Shown piece by piece: positions 47,468-55,605 of a stretch of 64,000 nucleotides of DNA (the stretch's first letter is position 1; each line of letters begins with the position of its first letter). The notes beneath the pieces were generated by a model. The model did not search any database. It was given only the letters and a program-made list of their open reading frames with translations, and was not told the origin of the DNA. This DNA comes from an uncultured Lachnospiraceae bacterium (GTDB lineage: Bacteria > Bacillota > Clostridia > Lachnospirales > Lachnospiraceae). A program made the translations under genes and the position numbers. The DNA lies in contig CANRBX010000002.1 in NCBI GenBank assembly GCA_947628955.1, forward strand, positions 1 through 64,000, read 5' to 3'.

Positions 47468-48094
47468 ATGATTAAACCGCTTCGGCGATTTAATAAATAT
47501 CAAAAGGGAAAAGTAACTGCTGAATCTGCAGGAACCGCAAAAATTACGGCAGAAGTTGGAAATAAAAAATATGTATGTACAGTAAAAGTAAAAAAGAAAA
47601 CAACCGCCAAATCATATAAAACCTATGGAGAAAGCACATATCGAGTAGGAAGTACAATTCCAGCCGGACAGTATGCTCTCTTTACAACAAGTACTATTTC
47701 CGGATATTTTCAAATATCTTCCGATTCTACCGGGAGTTTAATGTCTACAGTAGCAAACGATATTTTTGATTATAATTCTATTATTACTGTAAAAAAGGGT
47801 CAATATTTGAAACTGGTAAGATGCAAAGCTGTTCCTATCTCTTTTGCAAAAATTTCTCCTAATGTAAATGGTGGTATGTACAGAGTTGGAATTGATATAA
47901 AACCCGGAGAATATATGTTGGAATCAACATCTTCTATAATGGGATATTATGAGGTATCGTCTTCTGACAGTCATTCGCTTTATGATATTATATCCAATGA
48001 TAATTTCAACGGGAATGCCTATGTAACTGTAGAAAATGGACAATATCTGAAGTTAAGCAGGTGCAAAATGTCTAAGTACAGAAAACTTCAATAA
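47468..48094 (+). pseudogene. 5'-truncated Big_2-domain surface protein
   Basis: The frame contains the C-terminal half of a Big_2 Ig-like domain (KGKVTAESAGTAKITAEVG then YVCTVKVKKK) followed by two copies of a module of about 75 residues (YRVGSTIPAGQYALFTTS, then YRVGIDIKPGEYMLEST). The first half of the Ig domain and any signal peptide are absent, and no ribosome binding site precedes the ATG at 47468. The DNA is clearly AT-rich compared with the flanks. The open frame reaches back into the tRNA-Ala gene, which cannot be coding. Probably the 3' remnant of an acquired secreted protein gene placed next to the tRNAs. Confidence 0.65.
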
Positions 48095-48126
48095 AGCAAT
48101 ATTGTAGTAGAAAGGAAATGTGTCGT

Positions 48127-48669
48127 ATGGCATTAGCACAGGAAAAAATTTTTACAGCTGAGGATATTTATGCCCTTCCGGAGGGAACGCGCGCAGAGCT
48201 TATCGATGGGCATATTTATTACATGGAGCCGCCATCCAGAATACATCAGAAGATTGTCAGTGAGCTTCATGCTGCAATACATGATTACATCAGCAGCCAT
48301 CACGGATCCTGTGAAGTTTATCCGGCCCCGTTCGCCGTATTTCTGAATGAAGACGACCGAAATTATGTAGAGCCGGATCTTTCCGTGATCTGTGATCCCG
48401 GCAAGCTGAACGATAAAGGCTGCAGCGGCGCGCCGGACTGGATCCTGGAGATTGTCTCCCCTGCCAGCAGGCAGATGGATTACTACACAAAGCTTTTCAA
48501 ATATCGCTCTGCAGGCGTGCGGGAATACTGGATCATAGATCCGGATAAAAACAAAATCACTGTCTGGAATTTTGAAATAGGCGCTATGGAAGACTTTGCG
48601 TTCTCAGATTCTATAACTGCCGGTATCTATAAGGATCTATGTATCGATTTCTCTAAACTGAACATCTGA
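48127..48669 (+). CDS. Uma2-family (DUF820) endonuclease-like protein
   Basis: A 180-residue PD-(D/E)XK-fold protein: AEDIYALPEGTRAELIDGHIYYM, YVEPDLSVIC and PDWILEIVSPAS with REYWIIDP. The family is widespread as stand-alone genes with unknown biological role. GAAAGGAAATG precedes the ATG at 48127. Confidence 0.9.
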   Translation: MALAQEKIFTAEDIYALPEGTRAELIDGHIYYMEPPSRIHQKIVSELHAAIHDYISSHHGSCEVYPAPFAVFLNEDDRNYVEPDLSVICDPGKLNDKGCSGAPDWILEIVSPASRQMDYYTKLFKYRSAGVREYWIIDPDKNKITVWNFEIGAMEDFAFSDSITAGIYKDLCIDFSKLNI

Positions 48670-48750
48670 GAGGAAAATTGCCGTAAGGTATGCGATGTGG
48701 TATCACTGAAAAATTTCTTATGAATTTTCTTTCATTTTTTTCTGTAATTA

Positions 48751-48779
48751 TTACACAATTCGAATTTTTGTGTTATAAT
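48751..48779 (+). promoter_or_regulatory. Promoter with embedded dyad
   Basis: TTACAC (48751-48756) and TATAAT (48774-48779), spacer 17. The dyad ACACAA...TTGTGT (48753-48773) fills the spacer and could be an operator for a repressor of the gene at 48822. Confidence 0.6.
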
Positions 48780-48821
48780 AACGCCAACAGGTTAACTCCG
48801 TTTTCACAAGGAGGCAGAAAT

Positions 48822-49286
48822 ATGAAGGGAGAACGCAGAAATTATATCACATCAGACGAGTACTTTATGACAATTGCAAAACTGGCCGGGATGCGGTCAA
48901 AGGAAAACTATCAGATCGGGACATGCATTGTGGACAGCGAAAACAGGATCCTGTCCATAGGATGCGGTGAAGTGCCTGACGCATACAACGAAAGCGATCC
49001 GGAATTTCCCCGGGAAACAGCCGGGATTGGTTTCGAGGATACGGTCGATGAAACTGACAGGGGCAGATCCGAAAATACGGTCGGTGATATCCGCCTGTAC
49101 ACATCTGCGTTCCCAAGCAGAAAGCTTGCAAATGAAATTATTCAGAGCGGAATCCGCACGGTCATCTATGACGAGGAATCCTCTGACTCTCTCTCGGCGA
49201 TTGTTTCAGACAGACTTCTGAGATCAGCAGGGATCAGCTGCAGAAGATACAGAAGAACCGGAAAAATGATTGCATTTGCAGTCTGA
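48822..49286 (+). CDS. dCMP-deaminase-like protein lacking zinc ligands
   Basis: A 154-residue protein that aligns along its length with deoxycytidylate deaminase: YITSDEYFMTIAKLAGMRSKENYQIGTCIVDSENRILSIG, then later LANEIIQSGIRTVIYDEE and RLLRSAGISCRRY. The zinc-binding signatures are absent: where HAE is expected the sequence reads DETDRGRSENT, and where PCxxC is expected it reads FPSRKLAN. It probably cannot deaminate dCMP and may be a regulatory or degenerating paralogue. AAGGAGGCAG precedes the ATG. Confidence 0.7.
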   Translation: MKGERRNYITSDEYFMTIAKLAGMRSKENYQIGTCIVDSENRILSIGCGEVPDAYNESDPEFPRETAGIGFEDTVDETDRGRSENTVGDIRLYTSAFPSRKLANEIIQSGIRTVIYDEESSDSLSAIVSDRLLRSAGISCRRYRRTGKMIAFAV

Positions 49287-49412
49287 GTTGCCGATCGGCT
49301 GCATATGGACACATTTATATAGGGGTCTGCCGTAAAGCGGTTTTTGCCGCTGTCTCCGGCAGGCCCCATATGCTGTGCCATGGGAGCTCGCCATGGGCGC
49401 GCGGCGCGGACG

Positions 49413-50336
49413 TCATCCGCACTCTTTATCTGCCTCATCCGCCGCAGGCGGCGGAAATGACACTGATACAGTGAGCACATCCTCCTGATATTCTGCATGG
49501 ATCTCCCCGCCCATCTTTTCCGTCAGCAGTTTCGCAATAGAAAGGCCGATCCCGGTCGATGCCTGTGCGTTGTCTACGGTGAAGTATCTGCCGAACAGCT
49601 GCTCTACCCGCAGCTCATCCAGAGCGGAGGCATGGTTGGAAAAGCGGACGGTGCCGTCCTCCGTCAGGCAGATCGCCAGATCCCCATCGCTGTATTTTGC
49701 CGCATTGCTGAGAATATTTCCAAATATGCGCAGGAGCGCCGTTTTATTCAGGCTTCGGCTGACCTTCCTTTCCGGCATCGTGATCTTCGGAAGGATCCCC
49801 TGCTCTGTGATGACGCCGTAGTATGCGGCAATGCTCTCTTCGAGTACATGGTTGAGAACCACTTCTTCCCGCACGATCTCCTGAATCGCAGACTTCGTCA
49901 TCGAGTAGCGCAGCAGTTCATCCGTCAGTTCTGTCATCACATGAGCCCGCTCTTCCATCACAGACAGATAGCGCGCTGCCTGCTCTGTCTGATCCTCTTC
50001 CTTCAAAAGCTCGAGATAACCGCAGATCGCGGTCAGCGGGGTCCGCAGGTCGTGTGAGATATTTGTCACCGCCTCTTTCAGCTCCCTGTCTCCCTGCTGG
50101 TAACTGTGGCGGAGTGCGCGAAGCGTGCGCAGCTCTCTGTTGATATCCGCCGCAAGCTGACGCATCTCCCTGTCCCGGCCGGAAATATCGATCAGCGTAT
50201 TCGTCTCCGTCCGGAGCCGGTCTGCAAATTCCCGCCGGATTTCCCGCGCCGCACGGCGCAGAAAATAAATCTTCCCGATCAGAAAAAATATTACACAGGC
50301 CAGAGCCAGAATTACCGCGCACAGCCATATCTCCAT
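49413..50336 (-). CDS. Sensor histidine kinase
   Basis: A 307-residue kinase with a single N-terminal helix (about residues 4-24) and no extracellular sensor domain. The phosphorylated His is in NISHDLRTPLTAICGY; the N-box is NILSNAAKYS and the G-box is STGIGLSIAKLLTEKMGG. It is likely the partner of the response regulator at 52370. The ABC exporter genes lie between them, a layout seen in antimicrobial-peptide-sensing systems where the exporter helps sensing. Confidence 0.93.
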   Translation of the reverse strand: MEIWLCAVILALACVIFFLIGKIYFLRRAAREIRREFADRLRTETNTLIDISGRDREMRQLAADINRELRTLRALRHSYQQGDRELKEAVTNISHDLRTPLTAICGYLELLKEEDQTEQAARYLSVMEERAHVMTELTDELLRYSMTKSAIQEIVREEVVLNHVLEESIAAYYGVITEQGILPKITMPERKVSRSLNKTALLRIFGNILSNAAKYSDGDLAICLTEDGTVRFSNHASALDELRVEQLFGRYFTVDNAQASTGIGLSIAKLLTEKMGGEIHAEYQEDVLTVSVSFPPPAADEADKECG

Positions 50337-50466
50337 AAATATCTAAATACCTCCGGCACAATTTTTGAGTCAGATTCTTTTCCGGTCCGGATCTTTCCGG
50401 TTCGCGTTCTTTCCTGATTCCGGTTTCTCTCATCTCCGGGCCTGTTCTCTCCGGTCAGATTTCTTC

Positions 50467-51312
50467 TCAGTTCAGATCTTTCTTTCCGAACAGGTATATG
50501 CCTGCCCCTGTTATGAGCCAGAAGAGAACCGCGGAGGCAAACGGCCAGCGGAGTGAATGTACGCCATCCAGATTTGAGATCTGAATACTCTGTCCCATCG
50601 GAAGGATATCATGCATCCACTGCCAGGCCTCCCGCTCAGGCCCCTCCAGATAGAGCGGATTGGGAGTCTCTTCTACCTCCAGAGGGCGGTACGTCTCCGT
50701 ATCGAACAGCGTATAGCTCTGGTTCATCTTCGGCTCGCTCAGTCTGTTTTCGACCCGTGAGCTCACAAGAAGCATGGCAAACATCAGCAGAATTCCCAGC
50801 ACAACGCCTGCGCTCCGGCTCGCGCACTGCATCACAAGCAGTATCATGAGGGCAGACAGTACGCAGATCACACAGAACATACAGAACGCGTAATAGATGA
50901 CTTTGACAGGATCTTCCTCAAAAAAGCCCAGAAGCGGCATTCCGACCAGCAGCACCGCGGCGGCATAAGAAAGACTCAGAAGCAGTCCTGCAAACATGCA
51001 GGTGAAGAGCGCCGAACCATAAACTGCCCTTCTCGTATGTCCTGCCGCCAGCTTGTTCCGGATTGTCCCGGAGCTGAAATCGCTGCCGAGAAACAGTCCG
51101 CAGAATACCGCAATGAGCAGCCCCGTAAACGCAAGCGGCTCAAATGCCGTCTTCGCGAGTCCCCTCTCGAAGCTGTATTCCAGCTTCCGCACATAGGCCC
51201 ATGCGCTGTAGAAATTGTATGCCCCGATCAGAAAGGCTGCAATCATGCAGATCCAGAATACCCGGTTCTTCCTCAGGCGGTAAATATCCGCAGATATCAG
51301 CTTACGCATCAT
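50467..51312 (-). CDS. ABC-2-type exporter permease
   Basis: About 281 residues with six helices (LIAVFCGLFLGSDFSSGTIRNKLAAGHTRR is typical of ABC-2 permeases). Start taken at the ATG at 51312 after AGGGGG; a GTG at 51318 and ATG at 51309 are alternatives. It overlaps the end of the ATPase gene. Confidence 0.88.
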   Translation of the reverse strand: MMRKLISADIYRLRKNRVFWICMIAAFLIGAYNFYSAWAYVRKLEYSFERGLAKTAFEPLAFTGLLIAVFCGLFLGSDFSSGTIRNKLAAGHTRRAVYGSALFTCMFAGLLLSLSYAAAVLLVGMPLLGFFEEDPVKVIYYAFCMFCVICVLSALMILLVMQCASRSAGVVLGILLMFAMLLVSSRVENRLSEPKMNQSYTLFDTETYRPLEVEETPNPLYLEGPEREAWQWMHDILPMGQSIQISNLDGVHSLRWPFASAVLFWLITGAGIYLFGKKDLN

Positions 51313-52216
51313 GCTCACCCCCTACCAGGCTCATATAGAAGCTCTCCAGGCTCGCATCATGCTCCTGCATGGAAAGGATCTCGCAGTTCTCTCCCATGAG
51401 CGCGATCGCAAGCAGCGAGACGTTCACACTGCTGTAGAGATCTGCCTGCTTGTCGGAGAGGATACGATATTCTACCTCCATCTGGTCAAGCACACGTGCC
51501 AGCGCGCGGGTATCGGAGACCGTCATCCGCGTACTCTTCCGGGTTTCCGCAGTCAGCTCATCTGCGCTCACCTCGCGTATCATATGCCCCTGATCAATAA
51601 AGCCGTAATGTGTCGCGATCCTTGCCAGCTCATCGAGAATATGGCTCGAGATCAGAACCGTGATCTGCCGTTCCTGGTTGAGCCGCAGAAGCAGCTCCCG
51701 GACTTCTATGATCCCCTGCGGGTCAAGGCCATTCATCGGTTCATCCAGCACAAGAAAATCCGGATCGCCCGCAAGTGCCGCCGCCAGCCCGAGCCTCTGC
51801 CTCATGCCGAGGGAAAACCTCCCGGCCTTTCTGCGCCCGGTATTTCCCAGGCCGACCATATCCAGAAGCTCCGGGATCCCCTCTTCAGAGGGGAGTCCGA
51901 GCAGGCGGTACTGATGTCTGAGATTTTCCTCCGCCGTCATGTCCGGGTGAATCGAGGGCTGCTCAACGATCGCCCCCATCCTGCGCCTCGACCGCGCGAT
52001 CTCAGGGTCTGCATGGTTTCGTCCATATAATCTGTAGCTCCCGGCTGTCGGGCTCTGCAGCCCGCAGATCAGCCGGATCAGAGTCGTCTTTCCGGCTCCG
52101 TTTTTCCCCACAAAACCGTAGATCGAGCCCTTCGGGACATTCATGGTCAGCCCGTCCAGCGCCCGGAAATTCCGATACGCCTTAGTCAGGGAATTTGTTG
52201 TCAGTACATACTCCAC
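51302..52216 (-). CDS. ABC exporter ATPase (BcrA type)
   Basis: About 304 residues: VGKNGAGKTTLIRLICGL, FSLGMRQRLGLAAAL, FLVLDEPMNGLDPQG and SSHILDELARIA. The ATG at 52225 lies directly against GGAGG; the GTG at 52216 has nine-base spacing and is the better start. It resembles ATPases of bacitracin/lantibiotic-type exporters. Four direct repeats upstream suggest control by the neighbouring response regulator. Confidence 0.9.
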   Translation of the reverse strand: MEYVLTTNSLTKAYRNFRALDGLTMNVPKGSIYGFVGKNGAGKTTLIRLICGLQSPTAGSYRLYGRNHADPEIARSRRRMGAIVEQPSIHPDMTAEENLRHQYRLLGLPSEEGIPELLDMVGLGNTGRRKAGRFSLGMRQRLGLAAALAGDPDFLVLDEPMNGLDPQGIIEVRELLLRLNQERQITVLISSHILDELARIATHYGFIDQGHMIREVSADELTAETRKSTRMTVSDTRALARVLDQMEVEYRILSDKQADLYSSVNVSLLAIALMGENCEILSMQEHDASLESFYMSLVGGEHDA

Positions 52217-52325
52217 AGATACCATCCTCCTTCACTTTCCGTCCTTGCATTTTCGGTATCGCCGGTTCTGCACGGGACAGTATCCCCCGCATCCGCCGGC
52301 TTTTATGGTATCCTAAAACAAAAAA

Positions 52326-52367
52326 GTAAAGAAAGCGGTAAAGAATCCGGTAAAGAAAAGGTAAAGA
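52326..52367 (-). promoter_or_regulatory. Four direct repeats, candidate response-regulator operator
   Basis: GTAAAG occurs at 52326, 52338, 52350 and 52361, spaced 12, 12 and 11 bases, so on the minus strand CTTTAC repeats run up to a -35-like TTTACT. A TACCAT/CATAAA -10 candidate lies about 16 bases on. Heptad repeats with 11-12 base period near -35 are the usual target of OmpR-family regulators. It lies between the response regulator gene and the ABC-kinase genes it would control. Confidence 0.65.
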
Positions 52368-52369
52368 TT

Positions 52370-53068
52370 TTATGTGTCATCCGCCTTCAGGCGGAACCCG
52401 ATCCCCCAGACCGCCTCGATGTGATCCTGCCCGTCCAGCTCCCGCAGTTTTTTCCGCAGATTGCTGATATGCATTTTCAGAGAGCTTTCCGTGCAGTCCG
52501 GCGTATCCTCCTCGATGCGCTCCAGCAGCAGGGACTTTGAAAGCACCTGCAGCGGATTCTGCATCAGGAGCTTCAGGATCGCAAATTCCGTCCGGGTCAG
52601 GCGGACGGACCTGTCTGTCTGGCCATCCAGAGAGGCTCTGTGCGCATCCAGATCCAGCACAAGCCTTCCGAAGCGCAGCCCCCGCTCACCTGCACACCCC
52701 TCTGCCGTCCGCAGGTGGACAGAAATCCTCGCCAGAAGCTCATCCAGGTTAAACGGCTTTGTAACGTAGTCCACCGCCCCGCCGAGCAGAAGGGAGACCT
52801 TGCTCTCCACATCCGCCTTCGCGCTCACGACGATCACGGGGATTCCAGAGAGTCCCGGCAGCAGCTTTTCTCCGTCCAGCCCCGGCAGCATCAGATCCAG
52901 CAGCACCAGATCCGGTGTCTCGCGGTCAAGCACATACAGAGCCTCCGTGCCCGAATATGCGCGCAGTATCCCGTAGCCCTTCCGCCGCAGCGCTTCTTCC
53001 AGCATATCCCCGATGTGCTGGTCGTCGTCAATAATCAGTATTTTTCTCAAGCACGCTGTTCTGTTCAT
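52370..53068 (-). CDS. OmpR-family response regulator
   Basis: A 232-residue protein: receiver domain with IIDDDQHIGDMLEEAL, phosphorylated Asp in DLVLLDLMLPG and K in DYVTKPF, then a winged helix with LTRTEFAILKLLMQNP and TESSLKMHISNLRKKLRE. The ATG at 53068 overlaps the cobT stop (ATGA-like), so it is translationally coupled to the cobalamin operon. Kinase partner probably the gene at 49413. Confidence 0.93.
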   Translation of the reverse strand: MNRTACLRKILIIDDDQHIGDMLEEALRRKGYGILRAYSGTEALYVLDRETPDLVLLDLMLPGLDGEKLLPGLSGIPVIVVSAKADVESKVSLLLGGAVDYVTKPFNLDELLARISVHLRTAEGCAGERGLRFGRLVLDLDAHRASLDGQTDRSVRLTRTEFAILKLLMQNPLQVLSKSLLLERIEEDTPDCTESSLKMHISNLRKKLRELDGQDHIEAVWGIGFRLKADDT

Positions 53069-54132
53069 TTCAGTTCCTGATATGCCTCCACCTGAATCTG
53101 GCCGAATGTGCTCATGCTGTGATAGATCTCGGCTGCCATATCGATGAGCGGAAAGGCCGCCGCCGCCCCGCTGCCCTCCCCCAGGCACATTCCCGCATCG
53201 AGCGCCGGGGACAGGCCGAGTTCACGCAGGATCCTGCGCGCCGCCGGCTCCTTCGACACATGAGTCGCCAGCATATACCCGGACGAGGCCGGGCACAGCC
53301 TCACTGCCAGCAGGGCAGCCACAGAGGAAATGAATCCGTCGATCAGAACCGGAATATGGTAATATGCGCCGCCCAGAAACAGTCCCGTCATGCCGGCAAT
53401 GTCAAAGCCTCCGACGCAGGACAGCACCGTCAGCGGATCCTGTTCCGCCAGGTTCCAGCGTCTGATGGCATCCCGGATCACCCGGATCTTTTTCTGGAGC
53501 CCGGCGCTGGTAAGCCCGGCGCCGCGTCCCGTCATCTCATCTGCAGGCACGTTCAGAAGCGCGGCCGCGACAGCGCTGGAGGTCGTCGTGTTGCCGATCC
53601 CCATCTCACCGGTCGCGATCAGATGATAGCCCTCTTCCCGCAGCTCGCCTGCCAGACGGATCCCGGTCTCCACCGCAAGAACGGCCTGTTCCGGCGTCAT
53701 TGCAGGCTCGCGGGCAAAATTCTTTGTGCCATAGGCAATCTTCCGCTTTTCCACGCGCGGAGTGTCCACCGCCATCCCGATGTCGATCGGGCGGATATCT
53801 GCGCCGCCCATCCGGCACATGATTGCCGCGCACGACTTCTCATCCAGAAAGTTTTCTGCTACGATCGCCGTGACCTCCTGTCCGGTCTGTGTCACGCCTT
53901 CGGCGACCACCCCGTTATCCGCGCACATCGGCACCAGGATCTTCTTTTCCGTGTTCACCCGCGCAGAGTGCTGAGCCCCCGCAATCCTGATCACCGCATC
54001 CTCCAGCCATCCGAGGCTGTGCAGCGGCTTCGCGATGCTGTCCCAGCGCTTTCCGGCCGCGGCCGCGGCCGCATGGTCACATTCTTCGATCTGTCTCAGT
54101 ACTTCATCCAACGTAATATCTGAACTGCACAT
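53065..54132 (-). CDS. cobT: Nicotinate-nucleotide-dimethylbenzimidazole phosphoribosyltransferase
   Basis: A 355-residue enzyme with VPMCADNGVVAEGV, GGADIRPIDIGMA, ATGEMGIGNTTTSSAVAAALL and CVGGFDIAGMTG. It makes the alpha-ribazole phosphate used for the lower ligand of cobalamin. The ATG at 54132 is better spaced from GGAG than the one at 54138. It starts after cbiA and its end is coupled to the response regulator. Confidence 0.95.
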   Translation of the reverse strand: MCSSDITLDEVLRQIEECDHAAAAAAGKRWDSIAKPLHSLGWLEDAVIRIAGAQHSARVNTEKKILVPMCADNGVVAEGVTQTGQEVTAIVAENFLDEKSCAAIMCRMGGADIRPIDIGMAVDTPRVEKRKIAYGTKNFAREPAMTPEQAVLAVETGIRLAGELREEGYHLIATGEMGIGNTTTSSAVAAALLNVPADEMTGRGAGLTSAGLQKKIRVIRDAIRRWNLAEQDPLTVLSCVGGFDIAGMTGLFLGGAYYHIPVLIDGFISSVAALLAVRLCPASSGYMLATHVSKEPAARRILRELGLSPALDAGMCLGEGSGAAAAFPLIDMAAEIYHSMSTFGQIQVEAYQELK

Positions 54133-54187
54133 CTGCATACTCCTTCACAATATCCGCCTGCGCGGCGGGATTTCATGATGCTTCCCG

Positions 54188-55603
54188 TCACATGAAACGT
54201 TCCGGCACAGCGCGGCTTTCCCGGAATTTTCCGGCGCACTTTACAAACGCAGCGGCAAACCGCGGATCAGACCAGTAATACAGATGCGGATATCCCGCCG
54301 CGCTGCGGCTGTCCGCATGAATGCATTCCCATGTCCTGGTGCCGTCCGGTTTCTGCGCCAGATAATCGGCGCCCGGATTGTCGCTGTCAAAATAATGAAA
54401 CTCATGGGCACGGATCGTATGCCCGGAGGGCAGAAATCCACTGTCCGCAGATTTTCCGGAGAGCGTGATATATCCGAACCGCGACAGCTTCGGCGTCCGG
54501 AATGCATTCCCCTGCACCACACCGCACATCGGGTAACAGTTTCCATCCATATCCTCCATCGTATCATGCAGGTACATGAATCCGCCGCACTCTGCCAGAT
54601 ACGGCATGCCGCCCTCCAGCGCCTTTCTGACCGCGCCCCTCATCTCCCTGTTTTCAGAGAGGCGGCGCGCATACAGCTCCGGATAGCCTCCGCCAAGCAG
54701 AAGCGCATCCGTCTCTTCCGGAAGGGAGCTGTCGTGCAGCGGTGAAAAAAACTTAAGCTCCGCCCCCAGCTGCCCAAGCAACTCCAGATTATCCTGATAA
54801 TAAAAGCAAAAGGCCTCATCCCTTGCGACTGCAATGCGCGGCGGGCATTCCGGAATGTCTGCGTCGAGCGCCGGAGGGATGAGGACATCCTCTCCATAAT
54901 CGCAGGCACTCTCCGCAAGTGCAAGAATCCCGTCCATATCCAGAGACTGCTCCAGCTCAGCGCCAAGCCGCTCCAGCTTCTTCCGCAGATCCGCGATCTC
55001 ACCGGGAGTCACCAGTCCAAGGTGTCTGCTTTCGATCACGCAGCTGTCCAGCCTCGGAACATATCCGAACAGACGGATTCCCGTCTGCTCTTCAACCAGC
55101 CCTTTCATGCGCCGGTAGGTCATCTCTGTCATCTGGTTCAGGATCACACCGCGGATGACCGGCTTTCCCAGCCGTTCCTGGTACGCGAGATATCCCTGTA
55201 TCAGAGGTACCACAGACAGACTCATGCCGCGCGCATTCACCACCAGTATCACCGGCGTGTCCGTGACCGCTGCCAGATCGTAGGAGGAAGCCCGCACAGA
55301 GGTGCCGCCCAGGCCGTCATATATGCCCATCACACCCTCCAGCACGGAAATCCCGGCCTGCGAGGCCGTCCGCGCAAACAGATGGCGCGTCACCTGCTCC
55401 CCTGTAAAAAAAGTGTCCAGATTCCGCGACTCTGTCCCGATCACCCTCGAGTGAAACATCGGGTCAATATAATCCGGACCGCATTTAAACGATGCGGGCC
55501 TCAGCCCTCGGTTCACAAACGCCTGCAGAAGCCCGCAGGCAATCATAGTCTTTCCGCTGCCGCTCGCCGGGGCGGCCAGCATAACTCTCGGCAAATGCAA
55601 CAT
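54188..55603 (-). CDS. cbiA: Cobyrinate a,c-diamide synthase
   Basis: A 471-residue amidotransferase. N-terminal ATP-binding domain with ASGSGKTMIACGLLQAF and FKCGPDYIDPMFHS, C-terminal glutamine amidotransferase domain with LAECGGFMYLHD (nucleophile Cys) and HEFHYFDSD. It amidates positions a and c of cobyrinic acid. The start lies one base after the cbiJ/E/T stop region. Confidence 0.95.
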   Translation of the reverse strand: MLHLPRVMLAAPASGSGKTMIACGLLQAFVNRGLRPASFKCGPDYIDPMFHSRVIGTESRNLDTFFTGEQVTRHLFARTASQAGISVLEGVMGIYDGLGGTSVRASSYDLAAVTDTPVILVVNARGMSLSVVPLIQGYLAYQERLGKPVIRGVILNQMTEMTYRRMKGLVEEQTGIRLFGYVPRLDSCVIESRHLGLVTPGEIADLRKKLERLGAELEQSLDMDGILALAESACDYGEDVLIPPALDADIPECPPRIAVARDEAFCFYYQDNLELLGQLGAELKFFSPLHDSSLPEETDALLLGGGYPELYARRLSENREMRGAVRKALEGGMPYLAECGGFMYLHDTMEDMDGNCYPMCGVVQGNAFRTPKLSRFGYITLSGKSADSGFLPSGHTIRAHEFHYFDSDNPGADYLAQKPDGTRTWECIHADSRSAAGYPHLYYWSDPRFAAAFVKCAGKFRESRAVPERFM

Positions 55604-55605
55604 GT

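Noticed and set aside
49321..49366. GC-rich nested hairpin between the deaminase-like gene and the kinase as a terminator
   Set aside because: The stems GGGTCTGCCG/CGGCAGGCCC are imperfect and no T-run follows on either strand; too weak to list as a feature.
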